Source of the DNA: an uncultured Clostridia bacterium
GTDB lineage: Bacteria; Bacillota; Clostridia; Oscillospirales; Butyricicoccaceae
Assembly: GCA_910589115.1 (NCBI GenBank)
Contig: CAJUSB010000002.1
Location: 18,661 to 82,660, forward strand
Length of the DNA: 64,000 nucleotides
Reading direction: 5' to 3'
Shown here piece by piece: positions 26,142 through 34,824 of this stretch. The notes under the pieces are model-generated. The model was not told where the DNA came from, did not search any database, and was given only the letters and a program-made list of their open reading frames with translations. The translations under genes and the position numbers were made by a program. Each line of letters opens with the position of its first letter. The stretch's first letter is position 1.

Positions 26142-26320
26142 CCACCCCTTTGTTAAAGGGGGTGGGTGGGCGGGAATTGATTCCGCGAAGCGCTCCTTTT
26201 TGATTTCCGCGCGTTACGCGCGGACTGCTGTGCCCCCCTCGATGGGGTGTACAGCAGTGCCCCACCCTTCCTTCCCGTCCCGCCCCGTGACAAGCTGCCA
26301 AGGAATTGGCAGCTTGTCAC
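26142..26320. other. Cluster of four strong hairpins, no gene
   Basis: Stems: CCACCCCTTT/AAAGGGGGTGG (26142-26165, one bulge), TCCGCGCG/CGCGCGGA (26206-26224), ACTGCTGT/ACAGCAGT with an inner CCCC/GGGG (26224-26258), and a perfect 15-bp GTGACAAGCTGCCAA/TTGGCAGCTTGTCAC with a 4-nt loop (26287-26320). This density suggests a structured RNA or a decayed mobile-element end. No known RNA family was recognised. Confidence 0.7.
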
Positions 26321-26457
26321 CCGGCGTATGCACGGCCACGGCCTGCCACAATAACGGAACATTCACCGGGCCGGGCCGCGGTCGTTTTTGCGGCCTGGCC
26401 TCACTGCCATTTCCAAGCCCCCTCCAACAATAAAACAGCCTGTTCATGCAATCCCCC

Positions 26458-26602
26458 GCGCTGCCCGCCCTCCTTTTGGCGGGCAGCGCTGCTTTGCACA
26501 AACAAGCTGCAACGCACCCATCCCGCCCGCAGGCGAGATAAAGCTTTTACTCAATTTTTTCTCGAAAAAATTGCGGGAGTCCAGAGGGCAGCGCCCTTTG
26601 GC
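26458..26602. repeat. Composite intergenic repeat with hairpin and AT palindrome
   Basis: Hairpin GCGCTGCCCGCC - CTCCTTTT - GGCGGGCAGCGC (26458-26489), the TCCCGCCCGCAGGCGA module, AT palindrome CAATTTTTTC-TC-GAAAAAATTG (26552-26573) and GGGAGTCCAGAGGGCAGCGC. It ends 10 nt before the YcxB-like gene. Confidence 0.9.
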
Positions 26603-26612
26603 AGAACGCGCC

Positions 26613-27149
26613 TTATAAAGCAGTCACCCGCTCCTCGCCCAAACGTGCGGTGAGGAAGGCGCAAAGTCCGTCCGCACCGCCCTTTGCGTCACGGAATGGA
26701 AGGATCAAAGCACTACCCGGCGCGACATATAGATAAACTGCCTCGTCAGAGCGATAAGCCCGCTCCGCTGACGCCCAAGAAAAACGCTGGTCTACTGCTC
26801 CCTTCGCAGTCATAACAATACCGTCCGGCGCGTCGCTGAGCAGAATTGTATAAAATAAACGCGGCGTTCCCAGTTTCAGGCGCTTTAACTGCGTACCCAG
26901 CGTTCGGAAAAAAAGACCGAAATACGCCATCGGCAATCCCAGGCCGATGATTAAAAGCACGGTGCCCAGTAAATCCGCCTGCTCGCGCATACCGCGCATC
27001 GCAAAGCACAACAGCGCAAACACAATGAATATCCCAGCAAATAATAGTGGACGCTTCCAGATTTTGCGGTAACTGAAATTGTCAAATAAAGCAAAATCCT
27101 TAAACGTCTTTTCATCCATCATTACATCTATTTTCATGGTCTTTTCCAT
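26613..27149 (-). CDS. YcxB-like membrane protein
   Basis: Protein of 178 aa. Two membrane helices near the N-terminus (about 33-52 and 60-82) are followed by a cytoplasmic domain with FSWASAERAYRSDEAVYLYV and LILPFRDA, which resembles the C-terminal domain of YcxB-like proteins. The function of the family is not known. The start has GGAAG upstream; a second ATG four codons later is possible. It may be cotranscribed with the DctP gene 72 bases upstream. Confidence 0.6.
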   Translation of the reverse strand: MEKTMKIDVMMDEKTFKDFALFDNFSYRKIWKRPLLFAGIFIVFALLCFAMRGMREQADLLGTVLLIIGLGLPMAYFGLFFRTLGTQLKRLKLGTPRLFYTILLSDAPDGIVMTAKGAVDQRFSWASAERAYRSDEAVYLYVAPGSALILPFRDAKGGADGLCAFLTARLGEERVTAL

Positions 27150-27221
27150 AGACTTCCGCTTCCTTCCCTTTCACAAAGGTTCATTTTTTCGCTGTCCCCG
27201 GTTCTCCATTTGCTTTTCCGC

Positions 27222-28229
27222 TTATTCACCGGCAGCCTGTATCTCTGCTATGACATCCAAGTATTCCGCCGCGTACTTCTCGTAAATCGGCTGGCACGCC
27301 GAACGGAACTTTTCCCGCTCCGCGTCACTCAGCGCCGTTACCGTTACCCCGCTGTCAATGCACCGCTGCCGTGCCGACTGCTCCCGCTCGTTCCACAGCC
27401 GCCGCTCATACCGCGCCGATTCCCGCGCACACTCTTGTATCACTTTCACATACTCCGCAGGCAGATCAGACGCCGTTTCCGCCGACAAAATCTGCATCTC
27501 CGGTATCCGCACGTGTCCATCCAAAAGCACATAGGGCGCAACGCGATAATGCAGCGCCGCCTCATAAGACGGCCAGTTATTTTCCGCACCATCTACCGCC
27601 CCCATGGAAAGGCTCGAATAAACCTCATTATAAGGTATCGACTTCGGCACTGCCCCCAGCACCCGCACCATATCCGACATGTAATCTGCCTCCTGCACCC
27701 GGATCACCCGCCCCCGCAGATCATCCAGCGCTGCAATCGGTTCCTGTGTATAGAAATTACGCTCGCCTGCATCATACCACGACAGACCCAGCAGCCCCGC
27801 CGACTCGATCTCTTCCAGAAAGCGGTCGCCTATGCTGCCGTCCAACACGGTCCACATATGTGCATTGTCCCGATATAGATACGGCATCGTCAATACCGAC
27901 AAGGCTTCCGAATGCGTAATCAGCTGCGCAATCGATACCCGCGCAAGGTCAATTCCGCCAAATTGTACCTGGCGGATCACCGAACTTTCATCCCCCAGAA
28001 CCCCATCTGGATAAACCGTGATTTTTACAGCACCTTCCGTCCGTTCGGCTACCAGCTCCGCAAAATAATATGCACTTTGGGTCGTCGGATAATCCGCCGG
28101 CTGATTTTCCGCGTACCGCAGCAGGTAAACCGGTGCAGGCGTGCCGCTCCGCTGCGCACAAAATGCCGCAGTCCCTACAGCACCTGCCATCAACAACAGC
28201 ACCGCCAACAGCAGCCATCCCCGTTTCAT
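27222..28229 (-). CDS. TRAP-type solute-binding protein, probably a sensor component
   Basis: Protein of 335 aa with an N-terminal signal peptide or anchor (residues 4-23). The DctP fold is shown by YAENQPADYPTTQSAYYFAELV, GGIDLARVSIAQL, LRGRVIRVQEADYMSDMVRVLGAVP and GAVDGAENNWPSYEAALHY. No transporter permeases adjoin it. Its ATG overlaps the stop of the response-regulator gene by 4 nt, so it likely binds a ligand outside the cell and passes the signal to the kinase encoded two genes upstream. That role is inferred from context. Hexuronates are plausible ligands because of the neighbours. Confidence 0.85.
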   Translation of the reverse strand: MKRGWLLLAVLLLMAGAVGTAAFCAQRSGTPAPVYLLRYAENQPADYPTTQSAYYFAELVAERTEGAVKITVYPDGVLGDESSVIRQVQFGGIDLARVSIAQLITHSEALSVLTMPYLYRDNAHMWTVLDGSIGDRFLEEIESAGLLGLSWYDAGERNFYTQEPIAALDDLRGRVIRVQEADYMSDMVRVLGAVPKSIPYNEVYSSLSMGAVDGAENNWPSYEAALHYRVAPYVLLDGHVRIPEMQILSAETASDLPAEYVKVIQECARESARYERRLWNEREQSARQRCIDSGVTVTALSDAEREKFRSACQPIYEKYAAEYLDVIAEIQAAGE

Positions 28230-29683
28230 GGCTTCGACCTCACCGCCTCCTGATACTCGCTCGGCGTCTGCCCTGTCACACGACGGAACGTGCTGGAAAA
28301 ATAAGCGCCGTCCCGAAAACCCGTGCGCACCGCAACCTCCCGGATGCCCAGCTTTTCATTTTTCAGCAGCCGCTTGGCCTCCTCAATCCGCAGGCCGGTC
28401 AGGTATACCACAAAGTTCATCCCAAACAGCCGCTTGAATAATTTACTGAAATACGTCCGCGAATACCCCAACGCACCCGATATGCCTTCCAGCGTGACCT
28501 CCTCCGCATAGTGATCCAACAGATAATCCCTAATACGCGCCTCTGTATCATCTGCCGCCTGCGCTGTCTCCGCAGGAAGTCCAGCCGCCTCCGCGCACAG
28601 CTCCTGCGCCGCTGCTAAAAGTCCCTCAATATCTGTGCACTCCATCACCCGCGCCCGCATATGCGGCAGCAGGCTCCCGGCCTCCTCCATTCGCGCCAGC
28701 AGGTGCCGCTGACAAATGGACAGGCTGAACCGCTGCAATGCAAAATAATCAAACAATACCTGAACACCGTCCGCGTCCAGCCGGAAAGACGGCGGCGGCC
28801 CCATAGCATACGCCTCCGCGCCATTTTCCCGCAGCCAGCGCACCCCATACTCCGGAAGCGCCGCATAGCAATGGAAACACGCCTCCGCTGCACGGTGCAG
28901 GCTGTGAAACGTATCACTTACCGCCGCCGAAATATCCACATGCATCAGCCGCCGGATCTTAACAAACAAGCCCGAAAGCCGCTCCTGCACAATCGCCGAA
29001 ACGTCTTCCTCCAACGCTGAAAACAGCAATAAGAATACATACTCCTCCCGTACACGGACAAGCACGCGCAGCCGTGTTTCCCACTGCGCCCCCCGCAGCA
29101 GTCCCGCCGCCCGCCGCGGTGAAAATCCCGCTGGACAGCGCACCACAGCAAATGCGCCGCTCGCCGCACTGCCCGCCAAGGCTTCCTCACTGTCGATATC
29201 CAGCGCACCGCTCGCAACATCCAGCAGCGTCCGCTCGTCCACCAGGTCGCTTAACCGCTCCCGCTCGGCCTGGGCCTCATTCAACTGCTCCCGCGTCTGC
29301 TCCAACAGCTTGAGACGGCTTGTCGCTTTCTGCACCGCCGCAATCAGCCCCGTCTGGCTGAATGGCTTCAGCAAGTAATCGACTGCCCCCAAGTCCAATG
29401 CCTCACGCATAAAAGTAAAATCACTATACGCCGTCAGAAAAACGATCTGGCAGTTCTCCCACTGCGCACGCAGCCTGCGCGCCGCCTGTACGCCGTCCAG
29501 CACCGGCATGACCAAATCCATAAACACAATATCCAGCCGCGGCAAATCACGCGCCTGCTCCACCGCACGCAGCCCATTCTCCGCCAGCACCAGACGGGCA
29601 TCCGGCAGGATCGCACGCAGGTTGTCCGCAATGGCGTTGCGAGTTATCGTCTCATCCTCCGCAATCAAAACATGATAGCTCAT
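28226..29683 (-). CDS. Response regulator with AraC-type DNA-binding domain
   Basis: Protein of 485 aa. The N-terminal receiver domain has acidic residues D11-type, phospho-acceptor D56 in FMDLVMP and the KPF lysine near 104. A long middle region (about 125-375) is followed by two helix-turn-helix motifs of the AraC/YesN type at the C-terminus (TLEGISGALGYSRTYFSKLFKRLFG; LGIREVAVRTGFRDGAYFSSTFRRVTG). It overlaps the binding-protein gene downstream by 4 nt and follows the kinase gene by 3 nt. It likely activates uptake or catabolic genes on phosphorylation. Confidence 0.92.
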   Translation of the reverse strand: MSYHVLIAEDETITRNAIADNLRAILPDARLVLAENGLRAVEQARDLPRLDIVFMDLVMPVLDGVQAARRLRAQWENCQIVFLTAYSDFTFMREALDLGAVDYLLKPFSQTGLIAAVQKATSRLKLLEQTREQLNEAQAERERLSDLVDERTLLDVASGALDIDSEEALAGSAASGAFAVVRCPAGFSPRRAAGLLRGAQWETRLRVLVRVREEYVFLLLFSALEEDVSAIVQERLSGLFVKIRRLMHVDISAAVSDTFHSLHRAAEACFHCYAALPEYGVRWLRENGAEAYAMGPPPSFRLDADGVQVLFDYFALQRFSLSICQRHLLARMEEAGSLLPHMRARVMECTDIEGLLAAAQELCAEAAGLPAETAQAADDTEARIRDYLLDHYAEEVTLEGISGALGYSRTYFSKLFKRLFGMNFVVYLTGLRIEEAKRLLKNEKLGIREVAVRTGFRDGAYFSSTFRRVTGQTPSEYQEAVRSKP

Positions 29684-29686
29684 TTT

Positions 29687-31213
29687 TTATGCCTCCTTTG
29701 CTGCACGGTTTTCCGCCTGCGCACGCGGCAGCTCCATTCGGATACAAGTGCCAATATTCGGCCAGCTCGCCACGCGAAAGCTGCTCCCCGGACACAGGAT
29801 TGCCAGCCGCCGCGCAACATTGACCACGCCAATCCCCGAGTTCTGCCCCGCCGGTACGTCTTCCAGCCGGTTCAGCCGCCCGCACACTGCTGCATCCATG
29901 CCGACGCCATTGTCAGACACCGTGACCCGCAGCACGTCCCTGCACAGCCGGAGCCTGACCCGGATAACGCCGCCCGCCTCCTTTGGCACAACGCCATGGG
30001 AAACTGCATTCTCCACCAGCGGCTGGAGCGTAAAGGTCGGTATGCTGTAGGCCTCCGGCGGCACCTCGCATTCCACCCAGAACGCAACCCGCTCCAAAAA
30101 CCGTGACTCCTGTATATACATATAACTATACAGCATATCCAGCTCCTGCTGGACCGTTACCCAATCCTGCCGGTTATAGAGATTATGCCGCAGCAGGACT
30201 GACAGCTGCTGGATCAGCTCCCCGGTCTCTCCCGCGCCCTCCTGCTGGGCCGTCTGTGAAATCAGCGTCAGCGTATTGAACAGAAAATGCGGGTTAATCT
30301 GCTGCTTGAGCACAGCCAGCTGCGCCGCCGAAAGCCGGTTTTCCGCGTCGATGTGTTCCAGCCGTTCTTCATACAGTTCACGCGTCAGCTCTTCCTTTTC
30401 CTGCTGGGCGGTGAGCAGGCTGCGGCAATCATCCTTCATCCGGTTAAACGTATGCGTCAGGTCGCCGATTTCATCGTCACTGTCCACAACGGGCACATCA
30501 GGAATATCCATCTGTTTCGCCGCCAGTGTCCGTGCAGCATCAGCCAGCGCAATGACCGGCCGGATAATCTGCCCGGAAAACCAACGCTCCACCCGAAGCA
30601 GCACCCCACCGGACAGCAGCAGCAACACCCCCAGCACCGCCGGAGCCGCATACAGCAGGCGGCTCTGCGCCTGATACAATGCGTTGCTCTCGCGCAGGTT
30701 TTCCTGAATCAGCTGTTCCAGATAAGTGTCAACATAATCGCCAATCTCTACGATTTCGTAATATTTCAGATAATAGTCGGTTGTATGCAGTTTCCTGCTG
30801 CCCAGTGCGAACAGCTCCTGCACCTTACGCTCATACGTGCCATAGGTGCGCAGGATCGCCGTTTTCAACATACGGGACTCCTCACTCTGCTGACGCGGAT
30901 CGTCCGGAAACCGCTCAAACAGCGCCCAGCCGCGTGCAAAACTGTCTGCCACCAGCTCACGGGTCTCACGGGTCGGCGCGGACTCATAAACAGCAACGGC
31001 ACGGCTCAGCTCACTCATCCGCGTCATTGCATCGCTTTGCAGATAGCTGGTGTCAAACAGGCGCTTAAAGCTATAATTATAGTAGGAAAGTGCCGCCGTG
31101 CAGCTGAAAAAAAATGCAAACAACACACCACATGAAATGATCGAAACGGCCTTTGCCTTGGTTTTTAACGGCAGCGAACGGAAGTGGTTCGCGCTCCATA
31201 TGGAAATTTTCAT
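29687..31213 (-). CDS. Sensor histidine kinase, LytS/YesM type
   Basis: Protein of 508 aa. It has an N-terminal membrane helix (about 25-47), an extracellular helical domain, a second helix (about 193-207), HAMP, then the His-kinase domain with QINPHFLFN (phospho-His H309) and an HATPase domain with DNGVGMD. The layout and the partner (AraC-type regulator) match YesM/YesN pairs, which sense sugars or oligosaccharides in Firmicutes. First gene of the three-gene sensory operon. Confidence 0.92.
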   Translation of the reverse strand: MKISIWSANHFRSLPLKTKAKAVSIISCGVLFAFFFSCTAALSYYNYSFKRLFDTSYLQSDAMTRMSELSRAVAVYESAPTRETRELVADSFARGWALFERFPDDPRQQSEESRMLKTAILRTYGTYERKVQELFALGSRKLHTTDYYLKYYEIVEIGDYVDTYLEQLIQENLRESNALYQAQSRLLYAAPAVLGVLLLLSGGVLLRVERWFSGQIIRPVIALADAARTLAAKQMDIPDVPVVDSDDEIGDLTHTFNRMKDDCRSLLTAQQEKEELTRELYEERLEHIDAENRLSAAQLAVLKQQINPHFLFNTLTLISQTAQQEGAGETGELIQQLSVLLRHNLYNRQDWVTVQQELDMLYSYMYIQESRFLERVAFWVECEVPPEAYSIPTFTLQPLVENAVSHGVVPKEAGGVIRVRLRLCRDVLRVTVSDNGVGMDAAVCGRLNRLEDVPAGQNSGIGVVNVARRLAILCPGSSFRVASWPNIGTCIRMELPRAQAENRAAKEA

Positions 31214-31274
31214 ATCCCGTCCTCCGCTCCATTCTCACTGCTGGTATACACACATCCAAAAATTTACCGCCAAC

Positions 31275-31400
31275 CCCCGTCCCGCCCGCAGGCGACGGAA
31301 GGGAGTCCAGAGGGACAAGTCCCTCTGGCGCTGTCCGCGTAGGACCGCTGTCCGCGTAGGACCGCTGTCCGCGCAGGACCGCCAGCCGCGCAGGCGGACG
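31275..31400 (-). repeat. Composite intergenic repeat
   Basis: CCCGTCCCGCCCGCAGGCGA, the CCAGAGGGACAAGTCCCTCTGG palindrome and three tandem copies of GTCCGCGNAGGACCGC. It separates the kinase gene from uxuB. Confidence 0.85.
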
Positions 31401-31478
31401 AAACGCAAACCTCGATATCTCCTGCACCGGTGGCGTGAAAAGCAGCGGGCGCGCCGCAAGTGCGGCGCGCCCTGCGCT

Positions 31479-33095
31479 TTATTTAGAGAGGTATTTTTTC
31501 AGGGTTGCACGAACCGCACCGGCTCCTGCAAGCTCTTCAACGAACATTGCTTCGATCTTATCTGCCAGACCGGCCGCAACAAGATCAGTGCCGAAAATAG
31601 AGGCATTTGTCAGAATCTCCCTCAGCTCGCCATGATAGCTCGACGGGTCGCCTGCACGGATACCCGCAAGTTTGCCCTGAAGCTCGTCCTTCAGCGGATC
31701 GTTTGAAACCTCCATCGGCTCCAGATTATCGTCCACGCCAAGCAGATAGCGCAGCCAGCCAGCCAGTGCCAGCGGAATGCTGACCAGCGTATCCAGGTCA
31801 CGGCCCTGCTTCATATAGCTCTTGATGGTCTCGCCGAAACGGATGCCTACCTTTTGAGAGGTGTCCGTCGCAATGCGCTGCGGCGCATCCGGCATGAACG
31901 GATTGGGGAAGCGCTGCCCGACAACCTCATCAATAAACGCCCTCGGGGAAAGGATTTTCGGGTCAACAACGACCGGCAAGCCTTCCTGATAGCCCAAGCG
32001 CTTAATCAGGGCGACAATGTCTTCATCCTCCATTTCCTTCCAGATAAGCGTGTAACCCAGCATACAGCCATACACGCTCATCGCCGTATGGAGCGGGTTC
32101 AGGCAGGTCGTTACCTTCATTGTCTCGGACTGGTTGACGGTCGTGCGGTCACCGAAATAAACGCCAGCCTTTTCCAGCGGCGGACGGCCATTCGGGAAGG
32201 TATCTTCAACCACCAGATACTGCGGAACTTCCGCATTGACAAAGGGCGCGATATAGGTTCCCTTGCTGGTGACGACCGGAGCCATACCGCCGATGCCGAG
32301 CTCGCCCAGCTGCTTTTCGATTGCCTCCGCAGGACGCGGGGTAATCTTGTCAATCATGCTCCACGGGAAAGCAACCCGCTTTTCGTCCTCGATATATGCG
32401 ATAAAGTCGTCACCGACGATGCCGTTTTCCTTCCATGCGTGGGCGACTGCCAGCACGCTTGCGCGGAGCTTTTCGCCGTTATGGCTGCAATTATCCATGC
32501 TGACGACTGCAATCGGAGCCGCACCCGCCTGGAAGCGCCTAAACAGCAGTGCTGCTGTAACGCTCATCGCATGGCGCGCCTGATCGGGGCTGTTTTTCAT
32601 GTCCTCTGCAACGACCGGCAGCAAATCGCCTGCGGGCGTATAGATTGCATAGCCCTTTTCAGTAATGGTAAAACTGGCCAGCTGGAGGGACGGATTTTCA
32701 AAAGCGGCGGTCAGCTGTTTCCACTGATCCGCGTCAGCGGTGTTTGCTTTCACACCCTTCGCGATGGAAGCGATGATTTCTTTATCCGTGCTGCCGTCCG
32801 GCTTGAGGCTGACCATCAGCGTCATGCTGTCATGCGGCGCATAAATCTGATCGATAATATCGTAGTCAAAGGTCTCGGCAGCAATAATGCCGCTTTCAGC
32901 GAGTTTTTCATCCAGCAGCCTTTGCTGAAGCGCCGCGATAAAGCCGCGGAAAATATTACCTGCGCCGAAATGCACCCAAATCGGTGTCTGTTCGGTTTTC
33001 GCGGCCATATCCTTCCAGTCATATGCGGGAAGGCGCACATTCGCCTTTTCCCAGCCCGCCTGATCGGCCAATCCCTGATAGCTAAGTTCTAACAT
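31479..33095 (-). CDS. uxuB: Fructuronate reductase (mannitol dehydrogenase family)
   Basis: Protein of 538 aa. It would reduce D-fructuronate to D-mannonate with NADH. The N-terminal WVHFGAGNIFRGFI is the Rossmann motif of the polyol dehydrogenase family, and VVSMDNCSHNGEKL and CLNPLHTAMSVYGCMLGY are typical of this branch. Mannitol 2-dehydrogenase is related, but the surrounding uronate genes make fructuronate reductase most likely. A 232-nt repeat-filled gap separates it from uxaA. Confidence 0.88.
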   Translation of the reverse strand: MLELSYQGLADQAGWEKANVRLPAYDWKDMAAKTEQTPIWVHFGAGNIFRGFIAALQQRLLDEKLAESGIIAAETFDYDIIDQIYAPHDSMTLMVSLKPDGSTDKEIIASIAKGVKANTADADQWKQLTAAFENPSLQLASFTITEKGYAIYTPAGDLLPVVAEDMKNSPDQARHAMSVTAALLFRRFQAGAAPIAVVSMDNCSHNGEKLRASVLAVAHAWKENGIVGDDFIAYIEDEKRVAFPWSMIDKITPRPAEAIEKQLGELGIGGMAPVVTSKGTYIAPFVNAEVPQYLVVEDTFPNGRPPLEKAGVYFGDRTTVNQSETMKVTTCLNPLHTAMSVYGCMLGYTLIWKEMEDEDIVALIKRLGYQEGLPVVVDPKILSPRAFIDEVVGQRFPNPFMPDAPQRIATDTSQKVGIRFGETIKSYMKQGRDLDTLVSIPLALAGWLRYLLGVDDNLEPMEVSNDPLKDELQGKLAGIRAGDPSSYHGELREILTNASIFGTDLVAAGLADKIEAMFVEELAGAGAVRATLKKYLSK

Positions 33096-33159
33096 TTCTG
33101 TACTCCTCTCAAAGTTTCATTTTGCATTTTATCTCCGTGCCAATAAGGCATACGGAGCG

Positions 33160-33304
33160 GGGCTCTGCCCCAACCCCCGCGCCTCTGCGGCGGGCACCAG
33201 AGGGACGTGTCCCTCTGGACTCCCTTCCTCGCCTGCGGGCGGGCGGGACTCTGCTTTCTGCCGCTGCACCGTGCCCGGCCCGCCAAAAGGACAGCGGGCC
33301 GGGC
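33160..33304 (-). repeat. Composite intergenic repeat with covarying hairpin
   Basis: CCAGAGGGACGTGTCCCTCTGG and GCCTGCGGGCGGGCGGGAC modules, then hairpin GCCCGGCCCGC(C) - AAAAGGAC - (A)GCGGGCCGGGC (33273-33304). Confidence 0.88.
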
Positions 33305-33327
33305 GGCCTTCTGCGGCAAAAATATTT

Positions 33328-34809
33328 TTACAGGACTACACCGTCCTTAAAGATGGAAATTTCACGGAATCCATGACGTTCTGTACAAGTCTGCTCGCCG
33401 CTCGCTACATGCAGCACACAATCCAGCAGCCGTCTGCCAGCGGCGTCCAGCGGTTCCCCTTCGGCAACCGTGCCTGCGTTAAAATCAATCCATCCGCGTT
33501 TCTTTTCGTACAAAGCGGTATTGGTCGAAATCTTCACCGTCGGTGCCGGTGCGCCAAACGGCGTACCGCGTCCGGTTGTGAAGAGAATCATATGTGCGCC
33601 TGCCGCCGTCAACGCTGTCGCTGAAACCAGGTCATTCCCCGGGCCGGAAAGCATATTCAGGCCCCTTGTTTTGACCTGTTCACCGTAGCCCAGCACGTCA
33701 ACGACCGGAGCGCTGCCGCCCTTCTGCACACAGCCGCAGGACTTATCTTCCAGTGTTGTAATGCCGCCGGCCTTATTGCCGGGACTTGGGTTTTCATATA
33801 CCACCTGTCCATGGCTTGCGAAATAGTGCTTGAAGCTGTTTATCATATCAGCAGCCTTTTGGAAAACGCCCTCGTCAACGCAGCGTTCCATCAGGATATT
33901 TTCAGCGCCGAACATTTCCGGCACTTCGGTCAGAATTGTAGAACCGCCCATCGAAATCAGCAGGTCGGAGAAACGTCCAACTGTCGGGTTTGCGGTAATG
34001 CCGGACAGTCCATCCGATCCGCCGCACTTCATGCCCACGACCAACTCACTGGCCGGGATTGCCTCGCGCTGGAATTTCCCGGCATATGCTGCCAATTCTG
34101 CCAGCAAGGCGGAGCCTTCCGCGTGCTCATCCTCAACATCCTGACAAACCAGGAACTTCACACGCTCATTATCCCACTCGCCAAGCGCTTCCTTAAACTG
34201 CTCCATTGTCAGATTTTCACAGCCCAGGCCGAGTACCAGCACGCCCGCAGCGTTCGGATGACGCACCAAAGCGGTCAATAATTTACGAGTCTGCGCGTGG
34301 TCATCGCCCATCTGGCTGCACCCGAACGGATGCGGGAAAGTATAGAGTCCTTCTACCGTGCCGCTGACCAGATGCTGGTTTTCACGCACCAGCCGCTGTG
34401 CAACCGAATTCACACAGCCGACCGTTGGAATGATCCACAACTCATTCCGAATCGCCGCACGCCCATCCGCGCGGCGGTATCCCATAAACTTCGCAGGCTG
34501 AAAGCCCGGAAGCGGCTGGAAATTCGGATGATATTCATAGTCGCTTTCCTCGGACAAATCGGTCTTGACGTTATGGACGTGCACCCATTCGCCCGCCTTT
34601 ACCGCACGGCTTGCGTGGCCGATTGGATAACCGTACTTGATGATTTTTTCCCCCTCTGCGATATCGCGGAGGGCCATTTTATGTCCGCGCTGAATGTCTT
34701 CGGCAACGGTTACGACGCATTTGTCCAGCTCTGCCGTGTCACCTTTTTTCACCTCGGCCAATGCAACCGCTACGTTGTCATCCGGGTGAATATGAATCAT
34801 TTTCATCAT
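33328..34809 (-). CDS. uxaA: Altronate dehydratase
   Basis: Protein of 493 aa. It dehydrates D-altronate to 2-keto-3-deoxygluconate. The N-terminal SAF-like domain (IHIHPDDNVAVAL, PIGHASRAVKAGEWVHVHNVKTDL) and the large domain (GYRRADGRAAIRNELWIIPTVGCVN; GMKCGGSDGLSGITANP) are those of UxaA. It is 15 nt downstream of uxaB and surely cotranscribed. Of the neighbouring ATG codons at its beginning, the first is taken. Confidence 0.95.
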   Translation of the reverse strand: MMKMIHIHPDDNVAVALAEVKKGDTAELDKCVVTVAEDIQRGHKMALRDIAEGEKIIKYGYPIGHASRAVKAGEWVHVHNVKTDLSEESDYEYHPNFQPLPGFQPAKFMGYRRADGRAAIRNELWIIPTVGCVNSVAQRLVRENQHLVSGTVEGLYTFPHPFGCSQMGDDHAQTRKLLTALVRHPNAAGVLVLGLGCENLTMEQFKEALGEWDNERVKFLVCQDVEDEHAEGSALLAELAAYAGKFQREAIPASELVVGMKCGGSDGLSGITANPTVGRFSDLLISMGGSTILTEVPEMFGAENILMERCVDEGVFQKAADMINSFKHYFASHGQVVYENPSPGNKAGGITTLEDKSCGCVQKGGSAPVVDVLGYGEQVKTRGLNMLSGPGNDLVSATALTAAGAHMILFTTGRGTPFGAPAPTVKISTNTALYEKKRGWIDFNAGTVAEGEPLDAAGRRLLDCVLHVASGEQTCTERHGFREISIFKDGVVL

Positions 34810-34824
34810 CGCAAAACCTCCAGC

